A DNA stretch of 64,000 nt from the NCBI GenBank assembly GCA_028671895.1, contig CM053801.1, forward strand, positions 12,685,375-12,749,374, read 5' to 3'. Made by a program: the position numbers and the translations under genes. The stretch's first letter is position 1, and each line of letters begins with the position of its first letter. The notes below the pieces were generated by a model. That model was not told the DNA's origin. It worked only from the letters and a program-made list of their open reading frames with translations, and searched no databases. Below, one piece after another: positions 37,209-49,309 of this stretch. The DNA is from Oenanthe sinensis. Its lineage: Eukaryota; Streptophyta; Magnoliopsida; Apiales; Apiaceae.

Positions 37209-38780
37209 CAGGGGCGTAGCTACGTTAATCACAGGGGGTCGTCTGCACCCACTGAATTTTTAAATGTCTTCATATATTTATTATATAAATTTAAATTTTT
37301 TATTTTTGACCCCCCCAAAATTAAATTTTTGACCCCCTAAAAATTTATTCTTGACCCCATTTGATTCATATGAATATAGAAAAAGGTAAATAATTTTATA
37401 AAAAAATAAATTTATCTTTTTATATTTAACAAAACATATTAACACTGAATATATATATATATATATATATAATAAAATAGAAATAAAAACAAAAACAAAG
37501 TGATTACAAATAAAATGCAAATAGATCCAACACTACTTTTATTACTTTATACTTACATGTACTCGTGGAAGAGATGAAAGAGACGAAAAGAGCAAAAGAG
37601 GGGTTTTGAACTTTTGACGTTTTATGCAATTCAAACCAACACGAGATTCCAAAAGAGAGAACACAAACTTAAGGTATATCTTGCTTCTTTACTCTTTGAT
37701 ATCTATACACAATATAGTTGTTATAATTTCAGTCTTATACATTGAATTCCTAATTCCTGGACATCAATTTTTTGGTAGAGTTCAATTTCTATTGACTTTT
37801 ATTATTAGATTTATTTAATTTTGATCTTATACTTTCATTCTTATTCAGGTATATTATGGATAAATTTGTAATTTTAAACAAATATACCTCTTGTAGAACA
37901 ATCAAATGAAGATGCTAGAAAAGTTAAAAGTGATGGTGAAAAAATTAAACAAATTGAAGTGGGTACTCTTATTGCTGATCTTGGATTGAGAATCCCAATT
38001 TTAGAATATCGAGATCAGGTGAGAAGAGCATATCTGCAGAAAGGACCTTGTCAGCCCAATAATCATATTTTTAAGAAGCAAAAATCGGGAACTCACTTCG
38101 TCGTTTTAATCCTGCTTGTTTTATTGATCATAATATTTGGTTAGAATATAGTGTTGAAAACGAAGCGGTTTTTTGCTTGTGTTGTTATCTTTTTAAAACC
38201 GATGTTGGTAGGCAAGGTGGCGGTGATGCTTTTGTTAAAGAAGGTTTTCATGCGTAGAACAAAAATGATAGGTTTGACAAGCATGTGGGAGGTCCTAACA
38301 GTTCTCATAATCAAGCATGGAGAAAATGTGAAGATTTGATGAAGCAAGATCAACATATTGATGTTACTTTGAATAGGCATTCTGACCAAATTAGAAACGA
38401 ATATCGTATTCGTTTGGGAGCCTCAATTGATTGTGTTTGATTTCTTTTAATACAGGGTCTTGCCTTGCCTTGCGTGGTCATGATGAATCTGATGAGTCAA
38501 CTAATCAAGGAATTTTTTTGGAGCTTTTGAAGTTTTTAGCAGATCATTGTAAAGAAATTGATGTTGTTGTTAGAAATATTGTTGATAGTGTTGTCAATGA
38601 AACAATCATGAAACAGTTTCAGAACATGAAAAATCGTCGAGGACAATTGTAAATATTGTAATTATAATTTTAAAATATATTTTATTTTACATTTTTATGA
38701 TTAAAGTTCCATTTATCATATATATTTTTTATGAAATTATTTTTCGACCCCAATGACTTAGAATCCTGGCTACGCCCCTG
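37209..38780 (+). mobile_element. hAT element (TTF-type transposase remnant) in PARG intron 3
   Basis: The ends are CAGGGGCGTAGCTACG and its near-complement CTGGCTACGCCCCTG. An exact 8-bp target duplication TATGGCAA lies at 37201-37208 and 38781-38788. This is diagnostic of hAT elements. The interior (from about 37856) encodes a broken N-terminal part of a TTF-zinc-finger hAT transposase and lacks the RNase H-like catalytic half, so the element is internally deleted and non-autonomous. It is antisense to PARG. Confidence 0.93.
37856..38652 (+). pseudogene. N-terminal remnant of TTF-type zinc-finger hAT transposase
   Basis: Reading across frames, conserved TTF-type hAT (ZMYM1-like) blocks appear in order: WLEYSVENEAVFCLCCYLFK with the finger cysteines (about 38139-38195), GDAFVKEGFHA, FDKHVGG, then NQAWRKCEDLMKQDQHIDV, RNEYRIRLGASIDCV and FLLIQGLALRGHDESDESTNQG, ending LLKFLADHCKEIDVVVRNI. 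Several stops and shifts interrupt it. The sequence stops at 38652 and the DDE/RNase H and dimerisation regions are absent. The upstream gap contains a (TA)n run at about 37449-37471. Confidence 0.85.
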
Positions 38781-40639
38781 TATGGCAATAGGTCGTTTCG
38801 GTCAAGTTTCACAAAAAACAAACCTTAACCACTGAGCATGAATAACTTCCTCACAAAAGTTACTAAATGAGCATAAAGAACACAAAACTAGAAAACCTGA
38901 AGTTCACTAGAGTTTGCTAGAAAGTTCACATACGCAAATAATTGATCAAAGTTTATTGTTGGCAGACGGTTGGCACCTCTGACAGCAATTGGAAATAGAC
39001 AAAGGAGAGAGCATGCAAGAAGCGCACTGACCAATTCCTGGTTTCAATTTTATGAATGTCGCTGTTAAAACAAACAATGCAGAGGCAAGAGAGATACACT
39101 TTGTAGCATCAAAACCTTAAAGTATATGTATGCATGGATAAAGACAAATAATAAAATTTGATTAAAGGATAGTTAACTCTTCCCCCTTGTAATCATAGAA
39201 AATATAAAATTCTTTTCACTAAAACCACAATACTGGGAGACTGATCTGTAGGTGTATATATACAAGTAATAGATAATATAATGATTCAAAATAATTGTTC
39301 AAGAATGAATGTTAAGAAAAACAATTCAGAAAATGTATATGAGCGATAATGAAAAACAAGACAAAAAACCCATATGCGGGTGAGCCAAAATGTGCTATTT
39401 TTGTTCAGGTTAATACTATCTTGGCCTTAAAGTTTGGTCATTCATACACATAAACCATCAAAAAGAAGTTGTACCTCCATGATATTAAAGTGTGTTTCTT
39501 CTCTTTATTATTTCCTCATTTCTCCTATAAAGGGTATTTCCTGAAGAAATTTATATCAAAGGATCAATATGTAGAAGTGCCAAACTATAAGGGCATGGAG
39601 GTGAGATTTTTCTCTTTGAGGATTTATGTGTATAAACGACCAAATTATGTGGTTGATACGTATAAATGGTGTTAACCATCTATACATCATACTATGCCAG
39701 GAAGGACCAACATCCGTTTAACCGGCCAAGATCATTTAAATTTGTAAGTAGGTAGGTGATGCAACTGACGGATAAGTAGACAAGCCCCGCACACACATTC
39801 ACATTAACACCTAAAACAATTAATTATGCATCCCAATAAGCAAAACTAGACATGTTTGCGACAGTGTTCCTAGAGAGACAACCACATCACAATAAGTATT
39901 GGATTCTTATTGTTAATTACTCACAATCACTTTTCTCTCAAGGGTGAATTGTATCAAAACAAGTAACAATACCATATAAAACAATGACAACCAAACTTTA
40001 AAATCAAGTGAGATAAAACATACACATTCCACTAACCTGACTAACAACCACCATTCCCTCCTCTTGCGACTCCAACAATCGTAAAGCAGTTCCTTCTTGC
40101 GCATTTGCATAATGAGACTCCAATAGTGACGGCAACCTCAGCACCAACTTCGCCAACTCTGGCACCACATCTCCAAACCATCTTGCTGCCTCCGCACGCG
40201 ACATTAACTAAACACAACATAAATATATAATTCATACATTAATAAGTATATACATACATCTCTTGTCACAACAGTTTTCACGTGACAACAATTGCCGTGC
40301 ACTTTTAAAAAAACCAGTTCTCCATTTTTTTTAAAGTGCACAATAAGTGTTCACATTGTTAAAAACATTATATAAATTACTAGTACACACATCGTCGAAG
40401 AAAAGAGAGAGGCCGTCGGGAGTAGAGAAGGCTAAGGGATCGGAGGCGAGAGAGAGGGAGTTTCTCATGTCAGAAACGGCGACAAAAAGAAGTTCACCGG
40501 AATCAACATTGCTTAAATTAGGACCACCGGAGAGTGCTTTTAGGGCTTCCACTACTTGCGGTGGCCAGAAAAGAGTAGATGACCGGAGGACCACCGGTAG
40601 ATACCGGATAATTGACTTGAGCTCTTCTCGGTTCTCCAT

Positions 40640-41191
40640 TTTCGTAACCGCCGTTGTAATTACGCTAACTGCGTCGATTTTATTGTTATTATTAGTCACT
40701 CTGTTATGAAATAACAGTCGTTTTAGGAATCTATGTATATTTTTCATTATTTAAAATCTATACACATAAAGGAAAAGAGGGGTTTTAGGTTTATTTATAT
40801 CGGGAAAATTAATTTATACGCGGAGAATTTGTCTGAAATAAAATTTGTTAAGTATTAATTAATTTTTAACAAAATCCTATCTAAGCTCGGTTTTATTATA
40901 TTTTTAAAATTATTAAAAAAAACATGTTTTGCTCTTGTTTTTCAATAATATTTCTTCATGGGTAATGATTTCTGCCTACCTTTTTAGATCGTTGTTTTGT
41001 TAATTAAATCTTATTAAGAGTTGTTCCCAATTTATTTTGATTTGTTTAATCTCTCTTGTGAGAGTTTGGTATGTTTTGATGTGATTTAATGTCAGGGATG
41101 TTCAAGGTTTTTATTTAATAATAATAAAAATTACGAAATTGCATTTATGGTCGATAGCTTCACCTGGATATAACGATATGACGAAACGGAT

Positions 41192-41235
<44 letters not shown>

Positions 41236-41785
41236 CTCAACCAATCGTTTGATTGCATCTCCAAAAAGACTGAATTAATTAGCGATATGATCTGTATTAT
41301 GTTTGTTCAACTCGATTTTCTTTTAGATGCTGTATAACTTTTCATTATTGAATTAATTCATCTTCGAAAAAAAACATGTAATTTTTTGTTAATTAAGAAG
41401 GATGGCTTGGTTTGTAACAAGTATTGAACTCTATTTCATGCAGCGAAAAATAAATACTTTAGTAATTAATAAATATCGGGTTGTTACTTGTGTATAACAT
41501 TGATATTAGGATACCTAGTCAAGTTCAAACAAATGCCCTGGTCAGTTTTACATTTTCAACATTGACAAGCTCCCGTTCGCATTGTTCTTTTAGTTTACAT
41601 CCAACAATAATGTGCAGTGGAAATGAACATTCATTCAAACTATACAAGAGCGTTAAATATACTTTCTTGTATTTAAAACCAGTGTACTTGTTCAGCTATT
41701 TAACTTTTATTTTTTTGAAATTGAAGGAAATTTTATTCGTAATTTAGTGTGCCTTCCGAGAATTGAAGTACAGACCTTTATAGTA
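40640..41785. other. PARG upstream region and spacer, with (TA)n microsatellite
   Basis: The PARG promoter is expected within 40640-41100. The PARG frame stays open upstream to another ATG at 40747-40745, giving a possible 36-residue basic extension (MKNIHRFLKRLLFHNR). A (TA)n microsatellite is at about 41197-41231. No other gene seen. Confidence 0.55.
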
Positions 41786-43708
41786 CTCCCTCCGTCCCTC
41801 TTCATAGGACCGAATGTTTTTTCACATATTTTAAGAAAACACTGTTCAACTGCTTGATGATTGATTTAAAAAGCGACAATATTCCCTCTCTTTTCTCAAT
41901 ACTCTTATGAAGCACTGTGGCGCCATTATTTCATTCTTTCCCTCTGCATATTTCAAAAATTCTGCCAAACCATTTCAGTATATATCTAACCCATTTCTAC
42001 ACATTAACAAGTTCTGCAAACTCCTTTGTATATCAAAATGGTAAAAAGATTTACACAAACTCAAAGAGAAACAATATTTCATTTCTTATTAGGAAAATCG
42101 ATGCATGGCAAATTAAAAAGAGGTGTGATGCTTGAAGCTAGCAATAAATTTTCTTGTTCCATCAGCACTATCAAAAGAATATGGTCACAAGCAAAAACTT
42201 GTTTCACCAGAGGCTTGGTAGCTGATGTATCATCTAACTTAAAGGGTAGGGTAGGGTGGGGAGAAAAAAAATTGAAATTGATCGAAATGAGGTCTCACGA
42301 GTTCCCTTACGACGTCGAACAAATATACGATCTCTAGCAAGTGCTCTAAATATGGCCAAATCCACTCTTCATCGACGAATCAAAGAAGGTAATATCCGAT
42401 CTCATACAAATGCTATCAAACCTCAACTTACTAATGAAAATAAAGTTGTCAGGTTAGCATTTTGTTTACAAAAACTTAAATCCGAAACAATAAATACAAA
42501 ACCTGAGTTTGAGGAAATGTTTGATGTTGTGCATATTGACGAAAAGTGGTTTTATCAAACTAAAGAAACAGAGAGGTACTATCTACTACCGGAGGAAATC
42601 GATCCCATAAGAACATGAAAAAGTAAAAGATTTATCACAAAAGTGATGTTTCTCGCAGCGGTTGCTCGTCCTCAATTCGATGAAGATAACAACACAATCT
42701 TTGATGGTAAAATCGGAATTTTTCCTTTCGTGTATAAAGAATCAGCTCAAAGGAGTAGTAAAAACCGAGTTGCCGGTACATTACAGACAAAGGCATGCAC
42801 CTCAGTCACTAAAGATGTTTACAGAACATGTTTGCTTGAACAAGTCCTCCCTCAAATTCGACAAAAATGGCCACTTTTGTCTTCACCAATCATCTACATC
42901 CAGCAAGATAATGCTAGGCCTCACATAAGAATTGATGATGATGAATTCGTGCATATGGCAAAGAAAGATGGATTTGATATTAACTTGATTTGTCAACCAC
43001 CAAATAGCCCGAATTTAAATGTGCTAGATCTTGGTTTCTTTAGATCAATACAGACACTACAACACTAAGAAGCTCCAAAGAATATTGACGAATTGCTTGT
43101 TGCTGTAGATAAGGCTTTCAATGAGTTATCACCACAAAGCCTTAATAATGTGTTCTTATCATTGCAATCATGCATGCTTGAAGTTATCAAGTCTTTTGGC
43201 AACAACACCTATAAATTGCCTCACATTGGCAAGGACCAGTTGAGTCGTACCGGTAGACTTCCTTTGACTATGAATTGTGATGTTGTTGATGTACAACAAG
43301 CAGTAGCTTTTTTACAAACTCAATAGTTACTGGGGTGTACTTGAGTTTTACAACAAGCAGCCTTCTGTGTTTCTGGAGTAGTAGTAATATGAGTACTCTT
43401 ATGGGTTTTGTGAGTACTCCTAGAAACATGATGAATTTTGTTTAAGAGAGTACTGTGTGAATGTATATGTACTCCGTAGTTATGTACTGTACCCACGTGA
43501 AAGGTGTAAAAAAGGCAGCAATATGTTCCCTCTATTACTGCTTACGAGTATATATGTATGGGTTTTGTAAAAAGTTTGATGATTCATGTATGGATTTTGT
43601 AAAAAGTTGTCATTGCACGTGAATCAATGTTACTCCCAAAATAGAGGGTTCATAATTTTGGGACATCCCAAAATAGAAAGTAGCTCACATAAAGTGGGAC
43701 GGAGGGAG
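41786..43708 (+). mobile_element. Complete mariner-like element (plant MLE), transposase broken
   Basis: The 1923-bp element has TIRs CTCCCTCCGTCCC at the left and GGGACGGAGGGAG at the right, flanked by TA on both sides (41784-41785, 43709-43710). It carries a plus-strand plant mariner transposase gene. This TIR family explains the many short CTCCCTCCGTCC MITE ends in the window, which this lineage could mobilise. The element lies between PARG and the PDCB-like gene. Confidence 0.95.
42038..43326 (+). pseudogene. Mariner-like DD39D transposase with one frameshift and two stops
   Basis: The N-terminal DNA-binding part begins MVKRFTQTQRETIFHFLL (42038) and contains helix-turn-helix-like SISTIKRIWSQ. 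A shift of frame occurs in the G/A run at about 42250-42270, after which RRRTNIRSLASALNMAKSTL follows. Catalytic residues are intact: first Asp in VVHIDEKWFY, second in QQDNARPH and third in PPNSPNLNVLDLGFF, with 39 residues between the second and third. That is the DD39D triad of plant MLEs. In-frame stops TGA at 42616-42618 and TAA at 43066-43068 replace conserved codons. The tail ends VDVQQAVAFLQTQ, TAG 43324-43326. It cannot make active transposase. Confidence 0.93.
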
Positions 43709-44069
43709 TAGATAGAGATCTGAACACAATTTTTTTTAGTGAATAAATACATGTTAAATATCCAAATTCTAGGTAGAAGAAACATAAGATTCACTAAATG
43801 GCAGAGAAGATAGTAGTTCCACCAGCAAGTAGCAACCATAAATACAAAGCCAAGGGGAATCAATAACCCCTCTACTCATCCAAAACGATAATAATAATAA
43901 TTAAAAAAGAAAAAGACTAGAAACAAGCAAGGATTGCCTTTAGATATATTCGGTTATTCCTCACAAGCTTCACTTACTAATAGCTACAATTCCATGCAAT
44001 CTCTAATACTATTTGCACATTCAAATTCCATAATCCAGTACCGTAACCATAGCCATAGCTATTATTATT

Positions 44070-46694
44070 CTAACCCCACAAATAACTGAGCATTGTGAAA
44101 ACAGTGGCAATGGATAGCCAGAAGATGCTCAAGTCTTGTCGAAGTGCAAGCCCACCGTGACTATCATCAGTGTTGATGCCAACTCCGGACGGGCCTAACC
44201 CTGAGCCAACACCGCCTAAGACACCATTCCCGGATGTGGTCACGTAGGGAGATCCACCTAAAGGGGTGGTTGTAGTGGTGGCTGGAGAGTTGATTGTAGG
44301 TGTGTTGGTGTTTGTTCCTGTGCTTGTAGTAGCACTAGCTCCAAAACGGGCATTGAAATAAAGCAGCGAAAATAGATTCAGTGCATAGGTTGATTTTTAT
44401 GAACATATAACAAATGCTGAATATATGCTATGAACTTTATTGCAAACATGATGCAAATAATAAGATTCATAATCTCATGACAATGCAATAATTAAGATGC
44501 ATATGTCATGACAATGCGTGCTATGAATGATAAAATGTATCCCACTCGGTAGGATTTGAGCAGGTACAGCTTAGATAAGATCAAATGCCAAGAAGATTAA
44601 ATTTCCGATCCTCCTCTCCTAGTAGACTTCGCATGATTGTAAGGGATCGACTCAAATTTTCAGACCATCGAAGCAGTATCTCTCAAACAAAAACAATGCA
44701 AAAGAAAACCTAGGATGGAATCATGGAACTATCACTTCTATAAATAATTCAGAGGCCACACTGCAGAACACATTTTAACATAAACATTTCATTTAAATAT
44801 CATAAGCAATATCCAACCAATGGTCCTGAATCACCTTTCACAAACACATAGGCTGGACAACATCTATATGCCACTAACAACAGTGGAGAACAACTTTAAT
44901 ATTTTTTGGCTAAATGTGGGAACAAGTTTTGATCATTAGTGGGGGCATACAATTCAAGGGGCTGTGTACCCAGTTTTTTATTGTCTCAATTTTAACACTA
45001 TTTTGTAATTTACCCTTCAGGTAAAGATAGGCCTAGGATACCTTGCAAACCTACTTTCTTTTCTACTTGATAGTATTACTTATCAAAGAAATATAATAAA
45101 ATAATTGTACCATCTATCAAAAAGTGGGATTGTACTGATGCACCACCTATTTACTACTAATAAATGACTAATCAGTCCAGGACTTAATTTATGTTATGAC
45201 AATAACAGTCAGAATAACAAAAAAGGCTCTCTCCCCTATGCATATTTTTGTAACTTAAAAATCTACTGTAATTAGTTGGATCCAAGAGCTTTTTGAGATG
45301 AACATTGTGAAAGTTTCTTAACAGTAGCACAAGAGTCCAATTATACAAGTAGCTCCAAAAAAGAGACAACTTTAATGGATGAATTATACCAAAGGATTGA
45401 ATATGCTCTCAAAAAAGGCATAAAGACGCATCAATTTTTCTAATAATATGACCATATAATCATATGATAGATACCCATACAAATAAAGTAGTGTTTCGAG
45501 GGGAAAAGTGACAAGAGCCCTTAAACAAAGGAATCTAATGTTCAGCTTTAGACCTGAATATAGGTAAGTGTATAAAATACTATAGTAAAGCCATTTGCTG
45601 AACTCAAGTTTCAAAAAGCACAAGCTTTCTCTGCATTTTGAGTTTTTCAAAAGGTAACAGTTTAATTATAAAAAAATCACTAACAAGAAACAAGGGCAGA
45701 ATTTTTAACTGCCAGTTAATAATTTGCTAAAATGGTGATTCTAATTTACAAGTTTATATATATGTGGATAATAAACAAAATAAGACAGGACCACTGAAAA
45801 AATGTACCTGGCACTAGAAGGATAAACGCAGCCAGGAGTGCCTGCCAAAAAAACCAATTCAAGTTTATAAAAAATAATAATGAATTGACCACTTCAAGAA
45901 TGTTGTGGTTTGGAGAGGGGGGCTCACTAGGGTCAGATGTAATAGGAGTGGCAGCACCAGCAAAATCACAGGTGCCAGCAGCCTGGCCTTTTCTTTGGAA
46001 ATAGCTGTTTACAGCATAGTTGCAGTGAGCCAAGACACTGTTTGGGTTGAAACAAGGTCCAGTTTGATGGATGGGGTTGCAATCTGCTCCAGCTCCACAT
46101 GCATAGTCCAGAGCCTTTTGCATTACTGACTCACTCTGTCCCTGTTTGCATATACACCAATTTGCACCTACAATATATACAAGATGGGAGATACAATATA
46201 TAGATTTCGAAATCCCAATATTGAGTAAACTAGAGCAATACAGTTCTTTTATGCATTCTAGTAAAATACTACATACTAATTGAAAGATGTATATTTGTGT
46301 ACCAAGAAGTGGATTTCACTTGTTTGAGCCAAGAAAGTGGAAAAATGGGTGGGATTAAAGCTTTACAATTGTTATGGAAATTATTGTCAAAATGAGGAGG
46401 AGGAGTGAAGAACTATAAAGATCATATATAGGCATCCTGACTAAAGAAAGTGCAAGGAAAAATGAAAAATAAAAAGGTTATACATCGAATCAACCCGTCT
46501 ACAAAATTAAAAACAAGTTATGTACATTTGAAAACAGAATGACTTGAAAGTGGCACTACCAGCAATATATACACATACAATGATACAAATCTTGAGATGT
46601 TCAAGTCAAGTAAAAATGTCGGTAGGAAAGTAAAAAGGAGCTTACTTGCATGCCCAGCCATGACCAAGAGCACCACAAGCACTAAACGAACCAT
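44070..46694 (-). CDS. PDCB-like: Plasmodesmata callose-binding (X8/CBM43) GPI-anchored protein, 4 exons, 195 aa
   Basis: Exons: 46694-46646, 46167-45928, 45841-45808 and 44334-44070. Donors are GCAA|GTAAGC, CCTA|GTGAGC and CCAG|GTACAT. Together they give 588 nt, 195 codons plus TAG, no internal stop. A signal peptide MVRLVLVVLLVMAGHASA is followed by one X8 (CBM43) domain from WCICKQGQSESVMQKALDYA through CGAGADCNPI, CFNPNSVLAHCNYAVNSYFQ and TCDFAGAA to PGCVYPSSAS, with the conserved cysteine pattern. Then comes a Thr/Ser/Pro-rich linker (TSTGTNTNTPTINSPATTTT), a Gly-rich stretch and a hydrophobic end LSIFWLSIATVFTMLSYLWG, as expected of a GPI-attachment signal. The family binds callose at plasmodesmal necks and limits cell-to-cell movement. 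It resembles PDCB proteins more than X8-tailed β-1,3-glucanases, since no glucanase domain is present. Confidence 0.93.
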
Positions 46695-48051
46695 TGCTGA
46701 ACAAGTAAAGGAAAACAAGAAGATGGGGGGAGTTTAATATATATCTATATTTATCTTAGGTGAAGCAAAAAAATGTGCGCGTGGGAAAGAGTGATAGAGT
46801 ATTGGAGTGTATGTGTTTGGGTACAGAGTACGGACATACAGTGACAATGTAATGAGGAGCAAGGACTGTGATGATGAGATGATGGTAGGGTGACACTGGG
46901 CCAGTCTAGCCTGTTGTGGGCTTCTGATTTGTATAAAGTTACTACTCACTGATGTTTGTATATGTACTGTAGTTTTGGAACAGGAATTAAGATCAATAAC
47001 TAGTTTACAGTACTCTTTTTTTCCTTTTTTCTTTTTTGTGAATAGTTAAATTTTATAGCACAAAGAAAGATGCAAGATTAAAAGCATTCATGTTCCAATC
47101 CCCTTCCATGTCTCAAAATCATATTAAAAATAGTAATTTTTTAAAAAATTTCTCAAATTTTATTTATCTTTAAAAGAAATTCTGTATCTCATTCCTCATC
47201 TTTATCCCTATTTTCTTTTCTATTAATTTTTCATTTCTCTTATTTATAATTTTAACTACCAACTTTTATCTTATTATATATTCTTTCAGTTCCATAACTT
47301 TTGTCACATTTAACTTTCTCATATATTTTAAAAATTATACTTACAATTAATATTTTTGAAAATTTCTTATTTAGTATAAAAATTTAAAATCCAAAATTTT
47401 ATACAGAAAAAAAAATTAAAATATATTATATAACTATTATTTATTTAAAATGTCAATATATGTGTAAGAGTTAAAATGACTAAAAATTATGAAATAAAAT
47501 AAGTATTTAATAAAATAAGGATAAATATGGGGATGATTGGTAAAACATGGGATTTAGATTTGGTCCCCGAAATTATACCTCATTTTAGGTTCGGATGTTA
47601 CAGGGATGAGGTTGGGAACGGGGCAGCCAATGAAGATGCTCTAAGGTGCCTCCCAACCAAAGGCTAAGCACGAAAGAAAAAGAGACTAAACATCCACCAA
47701 GAAACTAAAATAATGTCATGATCAGTGTACTATCCTTTTGCCGGTTCCTTCCTAAACATTTAATAGAGAATACTCTCTGTCTGACCATGGGTAACACTGT
47801 CATCTTTAGTTGGTTAGCTATCTTCTAGGTGTTTGCTTTAGCTTATAAGTAATAAGTTATTTTTTTAAAAAGTATTTTCATATTTTTTTTTGAAAATTAA
47901 TATTTATTTTAGAAATTCAAGACCAAATCTTATTTCCAAATTTGAAAATAAGTTACTTATTTTCAGAAAAAGTACATATATATCAACTTTTTCAGCTTAT
48001 AATCTGGTTATAAGCTTAGCCAAACGGGACCTTCATATGCCTTGTATTATG
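46695..48051. other. PDCB-like promoter region and AT-rich spacer
   Basis: The promoter of the minus-strand PDCB-like gene is expected within 46695-47100. Beyond that are AT-rich DNA and MITE-like fragments: an AGATGCTCTAAGG motif at about 47636 and an imperfect inverted pair around GGTGTTTGCTTTAGCTTAT (47829) and CTTAGCCAAACGGGACC (48015). No gene recognised. Confidence 0.4.
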
Positions 48052-49304
48052 TGTTGGACTTAAATCAAGCCTAGCCTATTTAATTATCTGTCTTGCTGTA
48101 ACTCAGTTTGTATTTCTGTAATAGACTAGTGACTTAGTTATTCATATGTAATTTGCATATAGAAGTTTTTTCCGTTTACCTTCAAATTGTAAATAAAGTC
48201 AGTTAGAAAATTCAAGTTGAGTCATGCAACCAAACAAAGAAGACTGTGAAGAAATAAGAGAAGTTATCTGAGAATTCTACTAAGGCAAATTACTTGGTCG
48301 AGAAGTCAGCTATTCGAGAAGTCAGAACTGTGGAAACATTTCGAGAAGTCTCAAAACTCTTATCTGCTCAGTACTCGATCGAGAAGTCAGTCATTCGACA
48401 AGTCAAGTATTGAAGCCAATCGAGAAGTGTTAATTATGAGTCATTCGAGAAGTGAAAATAAACAATTCGAGAAGCTAGCAAATGGAGCATTCGAGAAGTA
48501 ATAAGGCTGAGTCATTCAAGAAGTCAATATCAAGCATGTATTCGAGAAGTCTAGTCTGATCGAGAAGTTATCAAGCTGAGTATGCGATCAAGAAGTCTAG
48601 TCATTCGAGAAATCAAGTATTCAGGACCAATCGAGAAGTCACGGCTGTTCGAGAAGTCAATCTCCTTGACTTATCGAATCAATTTCAAGAAGAGTACTCG
48701 ACTGCAAAAGAAGCTAGTTTTAAGGAAGAATTGCAGAACAAGACAGATGATGTTGCAGCTCTGTTTATGCAGGATAAGTCAAACCTGCACAGATAGAGAC
48801 AAGTCTACAATGCAGCTGAGAAGATAAGTCAAGAAAAGTGACAGAAGAGATAAGGCAGGATGGAGCAGACTGTCACAGCAGTGTTAGCTAAAAATAGTCA
48901 TTAGTCAAATGTAAAGCAGGTCTTGTATGTTTCTAGTTTTAGCACAACTATCATTAGTGAGCATGTGCACAGGACATGTTGTCTATATAGCTAATGCACA
49001 GTTAATTGATAACAAAGAGAGATACATACAACACATAATTGTAATATCTACTTTGAGTTGTAATCTTCCTAGAAGAGAAGTTGAAATTCAAACCGAATTT
49101 CAGATTGTAGCAAAGTTCATTCTAATACAAATTAGATTGAAATTACACATGTGTTTACCTTATTTATTGTTATATGTCTTGATAAACACTATCGTAATTT
49201 CATCAGTTCTTCAAGTTTCGAACAAGTTCATTTTCTAAACAAGAAAATTTTGAAGTATACATTCACCCCCCCTCTGTAACTTCTGGGTCTCTAAATTCCT
49301 AACA
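48052..49304 (+). mobile_element. Solo LTR (1253 bp) with TTATG target duplication
   Basis: The block begins TGTTGGACTTAAATC and ends TTCCTAACA, with TG...CA ends. A perfect 5-bp duplication TTATG flanks it (48047-48051 and 49305-49309). The right part has the ATTCACCCCCCCTCTG motif often found shortly before the 3' end of plant Copia LTRs. No internal retroelement domains accompany it, so it is best explained as a solo LTR left by LTR-LTR recombination. Confidence 0.85.
48292..48670 (+). repeat. TCGAGAAGT short dispersed repeats inside the solo LTR
   Basis: The word TCGAGAAGT, usually as ATTCGAGAAGTCA, or a one-base variant recurs about 18 times in 370 bp at irregular spacing (roughly 12-35 bp). 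The words are all in the same orientation. It looks like an iterated enhancer- or spacer-like block of the LTR U3 region. Confidence 0.85.
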
Positions 49305-49309
49305 TTATG

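Larger units (their letters stand above)
23917..40639 (-). pseudogene. PARG1: Poly(ADP-ribose) glycohydrolase (PARG), 11 exons, complete except for a 1-nt deletion in exon 6
   Basis: Exons: 40639-40391, 40207-40037, 39037-38934, 35846-35642, 35515-35411, 34894-34777, 29351-29208, 28232-28142, 26356-26156, 25290-25228 and 24072-23917; all introns are GT-AG. PARG cleaves ribose-ribose bonds of poly(ADP-ribose), in the nucleus in plants. The start MENREELKSIIRYLP matches plant PARG1. The signature GGGVLHKGCLQ (268-278) plus EE (279-280, start of exon 6) supplies the catalytic glutamates. ATGNWGCGAFGGDPELKA, FISYYTFGLEELLSLDQ and VGDVWSMLIEYSSQKLKGET follow. Exon 6 has 118 nt where phase needs 119: after NPEL the family has a hydrophobic residue plus G-M-L-F-L-P, but one base is missing near 34860, giving TAG at 34858-34856 after residue 290. 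With that base the CDS would be 535 aa, close to the family's roughly 550. Every other junction is in phase, so the deletion is very recent, allelic or an assembly error; the gene may be functional if the latter. Confidence 0.93.

Noticed and set aside
48292..48670. CRISPR-like short repeats
   Set aside because: The host is a plant nucleus; the words are irregularly spaced, variable and inside an LTR with a target duplication.
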